54,375 nucleotides of DNA. It comes from an uncultured Oscillospiraceae bacterium. GTDB lineage: Bacteria; Bacillota; Clostridia; Oscillospirales; Ruminococcaceae. Positions 18,051 through 25,897 of the stretch are shown in pieces. Numbering within the stretch: the first letter of the stretch is position 1; each line of letters opens with the position of its first letter. The notes beneath the pieces are model-generated. The model ran no database searches. It was not told where the DNA came from and worked only from the letters and a program-made list of their open reading frames with translations. The position numbers and the translations under genes are program-made. The stretch spans positions 1 to 54,375 of the forward strand of contig CAJJZS010000014.1 of the NCBI GenBank assembly GCA_905197685.1, read 5' to 3'.

Positions 18051-18728
18051 TTGATTATGAACATCAGTATGTTCGATATTCTCGGACCTATCATGATTGG
18101 TCCGTCCAGTTCCCACACTGCCGGCGCGCAGCGTTTGGGCAAAGCGATGTACAATATGATTTCGGATAAACAGCTGACCGCTGTGCATTTTATGCTTCAC
18201 GGTTCTTTTCACCTGACCCTGCGCGGACACGGAACCGACCGCGCGCTGGTAGGCGGCGTACTGGGAATGAATGCCTATGACCCGCAGCTGAAAAACTCGC
18301 TGGAAATCGCTAAGGAAAAAGGGATTGAAGTTTCCTTTGAAGGCGCAGATTTAGGCGATGTTCACCCGAACACCGTCCGCATCATCGCAAGAACCTCCGA
18401 CGGGGCAATCTCTTCTTTGATGGGTTCCTCGGTAGGCGGCGGAAACATTGAGATTGTAGAAATTAACGGCACTTCCGCAAAATTCTCGGGAAGATATCCG
18501 GCTGCCATCATCAGTCATTTTGACCGTCTGGGCATCATCAGCCACATCACCTCTATCCTGGCAATCAACCAGATCAATATCGCCACCGTTTTAAATTCCC
18601 GCGACGCAACCGGCAAAAATGCCGTTACCATGATTGAAACCGAATCCCCTATCACCGAGTCGGTAAAACAGGAGCTGGAAAGTATGTCCGCTGTTAAAAA
18701 TGTTGTCACAATGGACAAAATCAGTTAA
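18051..18728 (+). CDS. sdaAB: L-serine dehydratase, beta subunit
   Basis: 225 aa. The opening FDILGPIMIGPSSSHTAGA is the beta-subunit signature, and the C-terminal about 75 residues form an ACT domain (IISHITSILAINQINIATVLNS). With SdaAA it converts L-serine to pyruvate and ammonia using an oxygen-sensitive [4Fe-4S] cluster. GGAGG lies 5 nt before TTG (18051) and 11 nt before ATG (18057); either could be the start. It is followed 50 bp later by sdaAA. Confidence 0.94.
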   Translation: MIMNISMFDILGPIMIGPSSSHTAGAQRLGKAMYNMISDKQLTAVHFMLHGSFHLTLRGHGTDRALVGGVLGMNAYDPQLKNSLEIAKEKGIEVSFEGADLGDVHPNTVRIIARTSDGAISSLMGSSVGGGNIEIVEINGTSAKFSGRYPAAIISHFDRLGIISHITSILAINQINIATVLNSRDATGKNAVTMIETESPITESVKQELESMSAVKNVVTMDKIS

Positions 18729-18778
18729 CTCCCGCCTGTGATGACCTGACCGAATCCATTTTGAAAGGAAAATTTTGT

Positions 18779-19702
18779 ATGTACTTTTCTGCTCAGGAAA
18801 TGCTTGCCCAGCTTGAGGGCACTGACAAGCGCATCTGCGACCTTGTCATCAATAATGAAGTTGAATTGTTTGCAGCCGACCGGGAACAGATTTTTTCCAT
18901 GCTGGAAGAACGCTACCAGATTATGTACAATGCAGCGCACGATGCTTTGGAAAAAGAAATTCGCTCTTTGAGCGGACTGACCGGCGGCAGCGCAAAAAAA
19001 ATGTGGGATTACTGCAAAAAAGGAACGATGATTTGCGACAACACCATCATCCGCGGCGCAGCATACGCGTTGTCATGTCTGGAAGTAAATGCTTCGATGG
19101 GGCTGATTGTAGCGGCTCCGACTGCGGGCGCCTGCGGTATTCTGCCGGGAACTCTGCTTGCGGTTGCCGAAAAATATGATGTTCCGCATCAGAAAGTTTT
19201 AGAAGCTCTGGCTACTGCTTCCGGTATCGGACAGCTTATCGTAAAAAAAGCAACGGTATCCGGCGCAGAGGGCGGCTGTCAGGCAGAGTGCGGAAGCGCT
19301 GCCGCGATGGCTGCTGCGGCAATCACCGAAATGCTTGGCGGAACGCCTTCCCAGGCATTTGATGCGGCAGCGATTGCCATGCAGAATATCATGGGTCTTG
19401 TCTGCGACCCGGTTGCGGGTCTGGTTGAGATGCCATGCGCAAAACGAAACGCTTCGGGCGTTGCAAACGCGATGATCAGCGCGGATCTTGCGTTAAGCGG
19501 TATTTTCAGCGAAATTCCGTTTGACGAAGTAGTGGAAGCGATGTATAAGGTCGGCAAGGCTCTGCCTGCCGCTCTGCGCGAAACTGCTTTGGGCGGCGTT
19601 GCTACCACTCCGACCGCTTTGGCAATGAAAGAAAAAATTTACGGCAACCAGGATTCCGCTTCCTGCACAGGCGACTGCGTTTCCTGCGGATGCTGCAACT
19701 AA
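18779..19702 (+). CDS. sdaAA: L-serine dehydratase, alpha (Fe-S) subunit
   Basis: 307 aa. Start at ATG 18779, with AAAGGA 9 nt upstream. It contains the family blocks ASMGLIVAAPTAGACGILPG, EGGCQAECGSAAAMAAAA and GLVCDPVAGLVEMPCAKRN, whose cysteines hold the catalytic cluster. It ends in a Cys-rich tail with five cysteines (SCTGDCVSCGCCN) beyond the core; the role of that tail is unclear. It is co-transcribed with sdaAB and ends at a perfect-palindrome terminator. Confidence 0.94.
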   Translation: MYFSAQEMLAQLEGTDKRICDLVINNEVELFAADREQIFSMLEERYQIMYNAAHDALEKEIRSLSGLTGGSAKKMWDYCKKGTMICDNTIIRGAAYALSCLEVNASMGLIVAAPTAGACGILPGTLLAVAEKYDVPHQKVLEALATASGIGQLIVKKATVSGAEGGCQAECGSAAAMAAAAITEMLGGTPSQAFDAAAIAMQNIMGLVCDPVAGLVEMPCAKRNASGVANAMISADLALSGIFSEIPFDEVVEAMYKVGKALPAALRETALGGVATTPTALAMKEKIYGNQDSASCTGDCVSCGCCN

Positions 19703-19733
19703 TCTCTTTTTGTTTTTTAAGTCTTGTTTTTTT

Positions 19734-19767
19734 AAGCCGACTGTTTTAAAACAGTCGGCTTTTTTCT
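19734..19767 (+). terminator. Terminator of sdaAB-sdaAA
   Basis: Perfect 14-bp arms AAGCCGACTGTTTT / AAAACAGTCGGCTT plus a T-run. Confidence 0.88.
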
Positions 19768-19799
19768 GTTTTTGAGCCCAAAAACATCCGCTCAAAATC

Positions 19800-19850
19800 A
19801 ATCATAATAAATCATAATAAATCATATTCAATCATATTCAATCATATCCG
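19800..19850. repeat. Five tandem 10-bp AT-rich repeats
   Basis: Units ATCATAATAA (x2), ATCATATTCA (x2) and ATCATATCCG in direct tandem order, one unit per helical turn. They lie 70-120 bp upstream of the -35 of the next promoter. They could be phased curved DNA or a set of binding sites. Confidence 0.6.
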
Positions 19851-19917
19851 GTCATGGCAAATTGTCCGAATTTCCCACAACATTTCATAAAAAATTCATA
19901 AAAATTTAAAATTTTAC

Positions 19918-19946
19918 TTGTATTTTCTAACAGAACCCTTTATAAT
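19918..19946 (+). promoter_or_regulatory. SigA-type promoter of the FUSC-like gene
   Basis: TTGTAT and TATAAT with a 17-bp spacer, 33 bp before the ATG. Confidence 0.78.
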
Positions 19947-19978
19947 AAAGTTAAGTAAAAATTACAAGGAGTGTCACC

Positions 19979-20581
19979 ATGCAAAAAGAAGCGCATAGGT
20001 ATTTTCCCCGTTTGGGTATGAGGGTCGGAAAAACATTGCTTTCCGTTTTTCTGGTCGCTTGCACCTACCACTATCTTTTCGGAGGAAGAAACGCCTGCTT
20101 TGCCTGTATCGGAGCGGTGTACGCAATGGGCAATCATTTTCACGAAGGATTTAAGTTTGGTTTTAACCGCTTTGTCGGAACCTTATTCGGCGGACTGATT
20201 GTCATTCCCTTTTACTGGCTTTATTATAACCAACCGTTCGGACTGCCACAGGAAATTTATCTGGTTTTGGGGCTGCTGTGTCTGCTGCATCTGCACATCT
20301 GGTCCGGGGCAACAACGGCAATTCAGCCGGGAGCCGTTATCTACTTTGTGGTTTTGTTTACACAGCCGGTTTCCGGTTATATTCCGTACACTGTCGCCCG
20401 CGTAATTGATACCGGCGTGGGCGCAGCTTTCAGCCTTGTTTTAAATCTTCTGCTGCCTTCCCGCTTGGACAAACGCCGGGGATTTGACCTGAAACACACC
20501 TTACAGCGTTGGAAAAAGAGTAACCTCCGACCGGAATCGGAGCGTTACCCTGTTCCTCCAACGGAAAATGACTCCCTTTAA
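19979..20581 (+). CDS. FUSC/aromatic-acid-exporter-like integral membrane protein
   Basis: 200 aa with about six hydrophobic segments. The motif ARVIDTGVGAAFSLVLNLLLPSR near residue 140 is typical of the membrane half of FUSC / ArAE proteins (Arg, then DT, then a glycine-rich helix ending in LN). Only the N-terminal membrane domain is present, as in many Firmicutes members, with no large cytoplasmic domain. The substrate is unknown. An AAGGAG site lies before the ATG. The last codons (NDSL) are encoded by the left arm of the terminator hairpin, and the gene overlaps the convergent small gene by 4 nt. Confidence 0.78.
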   Translation: MQKEAHRYFPRLGMRVGKTLLSVFLVACTYHYLFGGRNACFACIGAVYAMGNHFHEGFKFGFNRFVGTLFGGLIVIPFYWLYYNQPFGLPQEIYLVLGLLCLLHLHIWSGATTAIQPGAVIYFVVLFTQPVSGYIPYTVARVIDTGVGAAFSLVLNLLLPSRLDKRRGFDLKHTLQRWKKSNLRPESERYPVPPTENDSL

Positions 20582-20598
20582 AAGGAGTCATTTTTTTT
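20565..20598 (+). terminator. Terminator overlapping the 3' ends of two convergent genes
   Basis: Stem AAAATGACTCC / GGAGTCATTTT with eight T on the plus strand. The two arms encode the C-terminal residues NDSL of the plus gene and NDSF of the minus gene. Confidence 0.8.
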
Positions 20599-20763
20599 GA
20601 TTGCACTTTTTTCCAGCTCTTTTCTTGCGGCAAAACGCAGCTCGTCGGGATTGTGAATCTGATTGGTGTTTTGAATCAATGCTCCCTGCACATTTTCCGG
20701 CAAGGTAAGAAAATACTGTTTGGCTTTCTGATTTCCTGACAAAACATCGTTTAAATTTTTCAT
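20578..20763 (-). CDS. Small conserved hypothetical protein
   Basis: 61 aa, starting at 20763 with AAAGGAC 8 nt upstream. The sequence NLNDVLSGNQKAKQYFLTLPENVQGALIQN...HNPDELRFAARKEL is mostly helical and soluble. It matches a pattern I have seen in small Firmicutes proteins: a 'vl..n..Ak.yf.sLP..vq' block followed by 'i.s.eeL...a'. No function is known. It is convergent with the FUSC-like gene and shares its terminator sequence. Confidence 0.7.
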   Translation of the reverse strand: MKNLNDVLSGNQKAKQYFLTLPENVQGALIQNTNQIHNPDELRFAARKELEKSAIKKNDSF

Positions 20764-20935
20764 ACAACACAGTCCTTTCTCGGTTTTTGTGGATTCCCTG
20801 TTAGTTTGCGTATTTTTTCTCGGTTTATCCAACCCGACTTTTTTGAAAACAGGGTAAAATCAAACTTTTGCTCACCATTTCCCTCCTGTTTTTCTATACT
20901 GTAATAAGCTCGTGATTTTTGAAGGAGGTTTTGTG

Positions 20936-22036
20936 ATGTCTGAAAACGGACCGATTCGTTTTTTTCTCGGGTCAAACGCCCCTCAGGGTTTCGTTTCTCG
21001 ATTCGACCAGTTGGACTGCGCAGAGGATTGGCACACTTTTATCATCAAAGGAGGTCCCGGCTGCGGAAAATCTTCCCTGATGCGCAGAATTTGCAGCTTA
21101 TTTGAAAGCCGATGTCCTAAAATGGAACAGATTGTCTGTTCTTCCGACCCCGATTCTTTGGACGCAGTGATTCTTCCGGAATGGAAGGTTTCTGTTGCGG
21201 ACGGAACCGCTCCCCATATTTTGGAGCCGAAGCTGCCCGCTGTCTGCGACAGTATTGTGAATCTGGGAGAATTTTTAAATCAGGAAAAGCTGTACCCGCA
21301 CACCCGGCAGTTAAAACAACTTCAGCAACATACTACTAAAAACTATACGCAGGCAAGCGACTGCTTAAACGGTGCAAAAACTTTTTTAAACGAATCTTCA
21401 CGGATTGCGCTTGCCTGCTGCGACACCGAAAAATTGGGCGCATATGCAAAACATTTTGCCTGTCGGCACTTTCCCGCCCAAAAAGGGGAAAGCAAACGGG
21501 GCAAAGAACAGATTCGGTTTCTCAGCTCGGTAAACGCGCAGGGAATCACCTCATTTTATCAGACGGTGAAGGTATTATGCCCGCATATCTGTTTTTTCTG
21601 CGACCGATATTCTGCGGCAGCTCCCCTGTTTTTGTCTGCACTGAGAAGTTACGCTTTGGAAAACGGCTACTCGGTCATCAGTTGTTACTGCCCGATTTTT
21701 CCGCACAGCAAAATAGATCATCTGCTGATTCCTCAAATCGGGCTTGCTGTCCTGACCGATAATCCGTTCCACAATCTTTCCGACCTGATGCCGGAGCGGC
21801 GGATTCACGCAAAACGATTTTTGGAAACCGACCGACTGCGCCGATACAAAAAACGCCTTGCCTTTCAACAAAAAGCTGCCATGCAGCTGATTGACCAGGC
21901 GGTTCAAATTCTTGCCGAAAACAAACAGCTGCACGATAAAACCGAGCAGATTTACTTACAAGCGATGGATTTTTCCAAAATGGACGATGTGACGGAACGC
22001 CTGGTTTTTCAGATTACAGAGCGAAGCCGTTTTTAA
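20936..22036 (+). CDS. P-loop ATPase of unknown role (PRK06851-like)
   Basis: 366 aa. Start at ATG 20936 with AAGGAGG upstream. A Walker A motif G39-GPGCGKS-S47 follows a short opening with RFFLGSNAPQGFVS. A second, weaker nucleotide-binding-like half is suggested by the internal symmetry of the family. The protein is soluble with no signal peptide. Proteins of this shape occur in spore-forming Clostridia and Bacilli, but no reaction is established. It has its own terminator and is not in an operon. TATACT near 20896 may be part of its promoter; no matching -35 was found. Confidence 0.72.
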   Translation: MSENGPIRFFLGSNAPQGFVSRFDQLDCAEDWHTFIIKGGPGCGKSSLMRRICSLFESRCPKMEQIVCSSDPDSLDAVILPEWKVSVADGTAPHILEPKLPAVCDSIVNLGEFLNQEKLYPHTRQLKQLQQHTTKNYTQASDCLNGAKTFLNESSRIALACCDTEKLGAYAKHFACRHFPAQKGESKRGKEQIRFLSSVNAQGITSFYQTVKVLCPHICFFCDRYSAAAPLFLSALRSYALENGYSVISCYCPIFPHSKIDHLLIPQIGLAVLTDNPFHNLSDLMPERRIHAKRFLETDRLRRYKKRLAFQQKAAMQLIDQAVQILAENKQLHDKTEQIYLQAMDFSKMDDVTERLVFQITERSRF

Positions 22037-22064
22037 GCGTTTCATTTTTTAACTGCGAACATAT

Positions 22065-22096
22065 CACGCCATACCCGGGGTATGGCGTGTTTTTTT
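22065..22096 (+). terminator. Terminator of the ATPase gene
   Basis: 11-bp arms CACGCCATACC / GGTATGGCGTG, loop CGG, then seven T. Confidence 0.9.
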
Positions 22097-22129
22097 ATGA
22101 AAATATTATAAACGAAGAAAAATAATCTC

Positions 22130-22158
22130 TTGACTTGCTTTGCCTTATGTAATATAAT
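22130..22158 (+). promoter_or_regulatory. SigA-type promoter of the GntR/ABC operon
   Basis: TTGACT and TATAAT separated by 17 bp. The -10 lies inside the left arm of the operator at 22147-22189, so repressor binding would block it. Confidence 0.85.
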
Positions 22159-22189
22159 GTACTTGTACAATCAGTACACTATATTACAT
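22147..22189. promoter_or_regulatory. 17-bp-arm operator for the GntR regulator
   Basis: Arms ATGTAATATAATGTACT (22147-22163) and AGTACACTATATTACAT (22173-22189) are inverted copies with one mismatch and a 9-bp centre. The dyad covers the -10 and the transcription start and ends 14 bp before the GntR start codon, as expected for autoregulation by a YtrA-type repressor. Confidence 0.8.
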
Positions 22190-22203
22190 GAGGCGGTTTT
22201 ATC

Positions 22204-22587
22204 GTGGATATCATTATCAGAAGCAACACCAGTAAACCCATTTATGAGCAGATTACCTCACAAATCAAAGCGATGGTCATCAGCGGGGAGTTAAAAAACG
22301 GGGATTCTATCCCCTCTATGCGGGCGCTGGCAAAGTCGCTGCACATCAGCGTCATCACTGTACAGCGAGCATATGAGGACCTTCAGCGAGACGGATTTAT
22401 CGAAACTGCTGTGGGAAAGGGCAGCTTTATCTGTGCCCAAAACAAAGATTTCTATCAGGAAGAACAACAACGGCGCGCCGAAGAACATCTCATGGCTGCT
22501 GCCGAAATCGGGCGTTCCTGCAACCTTTCTTTAGAAAAATTAGGTGAACTCTTAGCGTTGTTTTATAACGGGGAGGAAAATATATGA
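22204..22587 (+). CDS. GntR-family transcriptional repressor (YtrA type)
   Basis: 127 aa from a GTG start. The N-terminal winged helix (IYEQITSQIKAMVISGELKNGDSIPSMRALAKSLHISVITVQRAYEDLQRDGFI) is followed by only about 50 helical residues, the size of the YtrA subfamily. YtrA-type regulators repress the ABC exporter operon they belong to, often responding to cell-envelope stress or antibiotics. Its stop overlaps the ATG of the ABC ATPase by 4 nt. The long dyad at 22147-22189 is the likely target. Confidence 0.92.
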   Translation: MDIIIRSNTSKPIYEQITSQIKAMVISGELKNGDSIPSMRALAKSLHISVITVQRAYEDLQRDGFIETAVGKGSFICAQNKDFYQEEQQRRAEEHLMAAAEIGRSCNLSLEKLGELLALFYNGEENI

Positions 22588-23453
22588 GCTCTATTTTAGA
22601 AGTAAAAAATATTTGCAAACAATTTGGAACGGACGGATTTTTTCTGGATCATCTCTCCTTTTCTGTTCCGTATGGCTGCATTATGGGATTAGTGGGAGAA
22701 AACGGAGCGGGAAAAAGTACCGCCATCGGCTGCATCTTAAATACATTATTTCCCGATTCGGGAGAAATACTGCTGTTCGGTCAACCAATTCCCAATAAAG
22801 ATATCCGAGAAAAAATCGGTGTCGTTTACGATTCGGATAATTTTCCCGAATATCTGACAGCCAATCGGCTTGAACGCATCTTGCAAGGGATATATTCTCA
22901 TTGGGACAGCGAAAAATATCGCAGCTTTTTAAAGATGTTTGAGCTTAAACCCAATCAAAAAATCGGAACTTACTCCAAAGGAATGACGATGAAGCTCGCC
23001 CTTGCAGCCGCTTTATCTCATCATGCACAGCTGCTGATTTTAGATGAAGCAACCTCCGGTTTAGACCCAATGGTTCGGGACGATTTTCTGAATTTGCTTT
23101 TGGATTTTGTTCAGGACGAATCCTGCTCGGTTCTGCTTTCTTCTCATATCACCGGCGATTTGGAAAAGATTGCGGATTATATCGCCTTTCTTCACCGCGG
23201 AAGATTGATTTTCAGCGATTCCAAGGACAACCTTTTATATCGACACGGAATTCTTCGATGCAAGCACACTCAACTTGAACAGATTAACCCAAAGGATATT
23301 CTTGCTTACCAAAAACTGGATTATCAAACCAATGTGCTTGTTTCCGACGAATCTGCTCGAAACTATCCCGAATTTCCGTTTGACCGAACCTCATTGGACG
23401 AAATCACCCTGATTTTAATGAAAGGAGTTCTCCCAAATGAACGGTTTAATTAA
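22584..23453 (+). CDS. ABC transporter ATP-binding protein
   Basis: 289 aa. Walker A G38-ENGAGKS-T46, a divergent signature YSKGMTMKLALA in place of LSGGQ, and Walker B LLILDEATSGLDP with an H-loop (SSHIT). The divergent signature is typical of the ATPases that pair with ABC-2-type permeases in GntR/YtrA operons. It energises export through the permease encoded next. It overlaps GntR by 4 nt and the permease by 17 nt. Confidence 0.93.
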   Translation: MSSILEVKNICKQFGTDGFFLDHLSFSVPYGCIMGLVGENGAGKSTAIGCILNTLFPDSGEILLFGQPIPNKDIREKIGVVYDSDNFPEYLTANRLERILQGIYSHWDSEKYRSFLKMFELKPNQKIGTYSKGMTMKLALAAALSHHAQLLILDEATSGLDPMVRDDFLNLLLDFVQDESCSVLLSSHITGDLEKIADYIAFLHRGRLIFSDSKDNLLYRHGILRCKHTQLEQINPKDILAYQKLDYQTNVLVSDESARNYPEFPFDRTSLDEITLILMKGVLPNERFN

Positions 23454-24096
23454 AAATCATTTTTACGCTGTACTGAGCAATATGAAGCTGTTTTCTGTCT
23501 TTTTGTCTGCGGTTGTTCTGTTTACGCTAATCTCCGGCAACGAACTTTTTGTCAACCTGATCGGATATTTGCTCACCGTTTCGATCACTTTTCTTTCCCT
23601 GTTTTCCTATGGGCGGGAAAATAAAGGAAAATGGAAAAAATATCTGATTGCCTCTCCGATTTCCCGCAGCGATACGGTAAAAAGTCATTACCTGTGCGCT
23701 CTGCTTTGGACACTGCTCTCTGCCGCAGCAACAATACTCTTTTTGTTTTCCGTTGTTCTGATTCACTCCAACCGCTATTTCTATTACGGCTTGCGGGATA
23801 TCTTTACTTTGCTTGCCGTCTCCGTCTGCATTTCCCTGCTCATCTGCGCATTTTTTTACCCGATTGTCCATTTTTCCGGGGAAAGCCGCTGGGAGGTTTC
23901 TCTGTTTCTCAGCCTGCTTCTCGCTGTAGGGTGCAGCTTTGGCATTATTTCCCTGTTAAATTTTCTGTTTGCGGATTTTCCCCAAAGCAACCGTATTTTT
24001 TATCTTCAGCTTTTCCTGTTTACCCTCAGTTCTGTTTGCCTGTTTCTTCTTTCCTTCTTCCTCTGCCTTCGTCTTTGCCGACGGGAAGAATACTGA
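23437..24096 (+). CDS. ABC-2-type transporter permease
   Basis: 219 aa with six hydrophobic segments and a cytoplasmic loop GRENKGKWKKYLIASPISRSDTVKSHY, the coupling region characteristic of ABC-2 permeases (ENKGKW...SPISR). It forms the membrane part of the exporter with the preceding ATPase. The ribosome site AAAGGAG is inside the ATPase gene. The substrate is unknown; envelope-active peptides are a common theme for this operon type. Confidence 0.88.
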   Translation: MNGLIKNHFYAVLSNMKLFSVFLSAVVLFTLISGNELFVNLIGYLLTVSITFLSLFSYGRENKGKWKKYLIASPISRSDTVKSHYLCALLWTLLSAAATILFLFSVVLIHSNRYFYYGLRDIFTLLAVSVCISLLICAFFYPIVHFSGESRWEVSLFLSLLLAVGCSFGIISLLNFLFADFPQSNRIFYLQLFLFTLSSVCLFLLSFFLCLRLCRREEY

Positions 24097-24152
24097 TGTA
24101 AAAATTTCACCGAACTTTCCTTGATTTCCGACAAAATATCTTCTATACTTAG

Positions 24153-24359
24153 TTTGAAAATCAAAAATACCATGCCGAATATTCTGTCCTCCCCAACAGC
24201 GGATTTGTTGTGCAGTACAGTCCGTTTTACGGCGTTACCGCAGACGGAACCGGCAGTGAAGAATTCGGAACAACTCCCGATATTCTTTCTTCCCCTGACG
24301 AGTTGCCTTTGGATACCTGTCTGAAAGAAATTAAAAAGTCAGAGCAAAAAAACAATTAA
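24153..24359 (+). pseudogene. C-terminal remnant of an S41-type peptidase
   Basis: A reading frame with no start codon, following an in-frame TAG at 24150, encodes ...SVLPNSGFVVQYSPFYGV... then EEFGTTPDILSSPDELPLD and ends TAA at 24359. The pattern LPNSG-(aromatic strand)-E-G/F-x-x-PDI-x-x-x-x-DE matches the end of the tail-specific (S41) protease domain. Only about 65 residues remain; the catalytic Ser and Lys are absent. A promoter-like TTGATT-17-TATACT (24121-24149) lies just before it. It appears to be a decayed gene trapped between the ABC operon and the glg terminator. Confidence 0.65.
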
Positions 24360-24373
24360 AAAGTCTCTTACAG

Positions 24374-24407
24374 AAAAAAAGATTCCCGAAAATCGGGAAT
24401 CTTTTTT
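24374..24407. terminator. Bidirectional terminator, glg operon / upstream plus-strand transcript
   Basis: 15-bp arms AAAAAAGATTCCCGA / TCGGGAATCTTTTTT, with U-runs on both strands. It terminates glgA and anything reading through from the ABC operon. Confidence 0.88.
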
Positions 24408-24425
24408 CACTTTAAAAGCGGAAAA

Positions 24426-25853
24426 TCAATCGTTCATAATCATGCGGTACATATCCAGATACTCCTGCGCGGATTTTTTCCAGCTGAAGTCGCTGTTCAT
24501 TGCGCCTTGCATTGCTTCTTTCCAAAGCGGTTTATTGCCGTACAGACCTTCTGCGCGTTGGATTGCACCGAGCATATCGTGAGCGTTGTAGGTCTTAAAG
24601 GTAAAGCCGTTGCCCTGTCCGTCCTCCTGACCGACATCATGGATGCTGTCTTTAAGTCCGCCTGTTTCACGAACGATAGGCAGTGTACCGTATCTTGCCG
24701 CCACCATCTGAGCAAGCCCGCACGGTTCGCTCTTGGAAGGCATTAAGAAAGCATCCGCGCCGGCATAGATTTTTTTGGAAAGACTTGGAATAAATCCAAT
24801 CTTGACCGCTACTCTGCCCGGATACCGCGCCTGCATCTCTCGGAAGAAGTTTTCATAATTGGCGTCTCCCGAACCTAAGATAACAACCGAAAGATTATCC
24901 CGCATCATATCGTCAAAGATATACTGCACCAAATCCAAACCCTTATGGGAAACAAAACGGGTTACCATACCCAGCAACATTCTGTCCTCTGCCGGTTCCA
25001 ACCCCATCTCCTTCATCAATTCGAGCTTGTTAATCTGTTTGCCTGCCGGCTTTTCTTTGCTGTAATTTTTATAAATATCCTCGTCGGTCTTAGGGTCGTT
25101 TGCCGTTGTATCAATACCGTTTAAGATACCCACAACGCGGTCCCCTTTTGTATTGAGGATAGGGTCTAAACCGTGGGAATACCACGGGTCATGGATTTCC
25201 ATCGCGTAGCTGGGGCTTACGGTGTTGACAATATTGACCTGCATAATGGCAGCCTTCATCATATTTAAGCAGCCGTTATACTCCAAAACGGGATTTTGAT
25301 ATTCCGGGATTCCCAAAACATCCCACGCAATTTCCATTCCGTACTGTCCCTGATACTGAATGTTATGAATGGTAAATACCGTTTTGATGTCGCGGTATTT
25401 TGGGATATTGCGGTAGAAGGTGTTCAGATAAAGCGGAGCCAGCGCGGTGTGCCAATCGTTGGTATGTACAATATCCGGCGCAAAGTCGATGTAGTTAATC
25501 ATCTCCATTGCCGCTTTGGAGAAAAAGGCAAACCGCTCGGCATCATCATAATAGCCGTACAGATTATCCCGCTTAAAATAGTACTCGTTGTCCAAAAAGT
25601 AATACACAACCCCGCGATATACCGTTTTAAAAACGCCGCAGTACTGGTTGCGCCATGCTAACGGAACATTAAAATTGCGGACGAACTCCATTCTCTCTCG
25701 AAACTGCTGAGGGATATTTTTATACAGAGGCAGAACAACCCGACATTCATTTCCCGAATCGCACAAAGCCTTCGGCAAAGAGCCCGCTACATCCGCCAAT
25801 CCTCCCGAGGCGATAAATGGTCTTGCTTCACTTGCAACAAATAAAATTTTCAT
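24426..25853 (-). CDS. glgA: Glycogen synthase (ADP-glucose, GT5)
   Basis: 475 aa. The N-terminal K-x-GG-like motif appears as IASGGLADVAGSLPKAL, and the C-terminal GT-B half has PSKSEPCGLAQMVAARYGTLPIVRETGGL. The enzyme elongates alpha-1,4-glucan from ADP-glucose in the cytoplasm. The start at 25853 has GGAGG 9 nt upstream (an adjacent TTG at 25856 is possible). It is the last gene of glgB-glgC-glgD-glgA, 44 bp after glgD. Confidence 0.96.
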   Translation of the reverse strand: MKILFVASEARPFIASGGLADVAGSLPKALCDSGNECRVVLPLYKNIPQQFRERMEFVRNFNVPLAWRNQYCGVFKTVYRGVVYYFLDNEYYFKRDNLYGYYDDAERFAFFSKAAMEMINYIDFAPDIVHTNDWHTALAPLYLNTFYRNIPKYRDIKTVFTIHNIQYQGQYGMEIAWDVLGIPEYQNPVLEYNGCLNMMKAAIMQVNIVNTVSPSYAMEIHDPWYSHGLDPILNTKGDRVVGILNGIDTTANDPKTDEDIYKNYSKEKPAGKQINKLELMKEMGLEPAEDRMLLGMVTRFVSHKGLDLVQYIFDDMMRDNLSVVILGSGDANYENFFREMQARYPGRVAVKIGFIPSLSKKIYAGADAFLMPSKSEPCGLAQMVAARYGTLPIVRETGGLKDSIHDVGQEDGQGNGFTFKTYNAHDMLGAIQRAEGLYGNKPLWKEAMQGAMNSDFSWKKSAQEYLDMYRMIMND

Positions 25854-25897
25854 CAATTACACCCTCCCTATTTCGAGTGATTTTTTGTAAACGGGTT

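Noticed and set aside
24121..24324. 67-codon plus-strand frame after the ABC permease
   Set aside because: The protein has no features, while a different frame of the same DNA shows the S41 peptidase tail.
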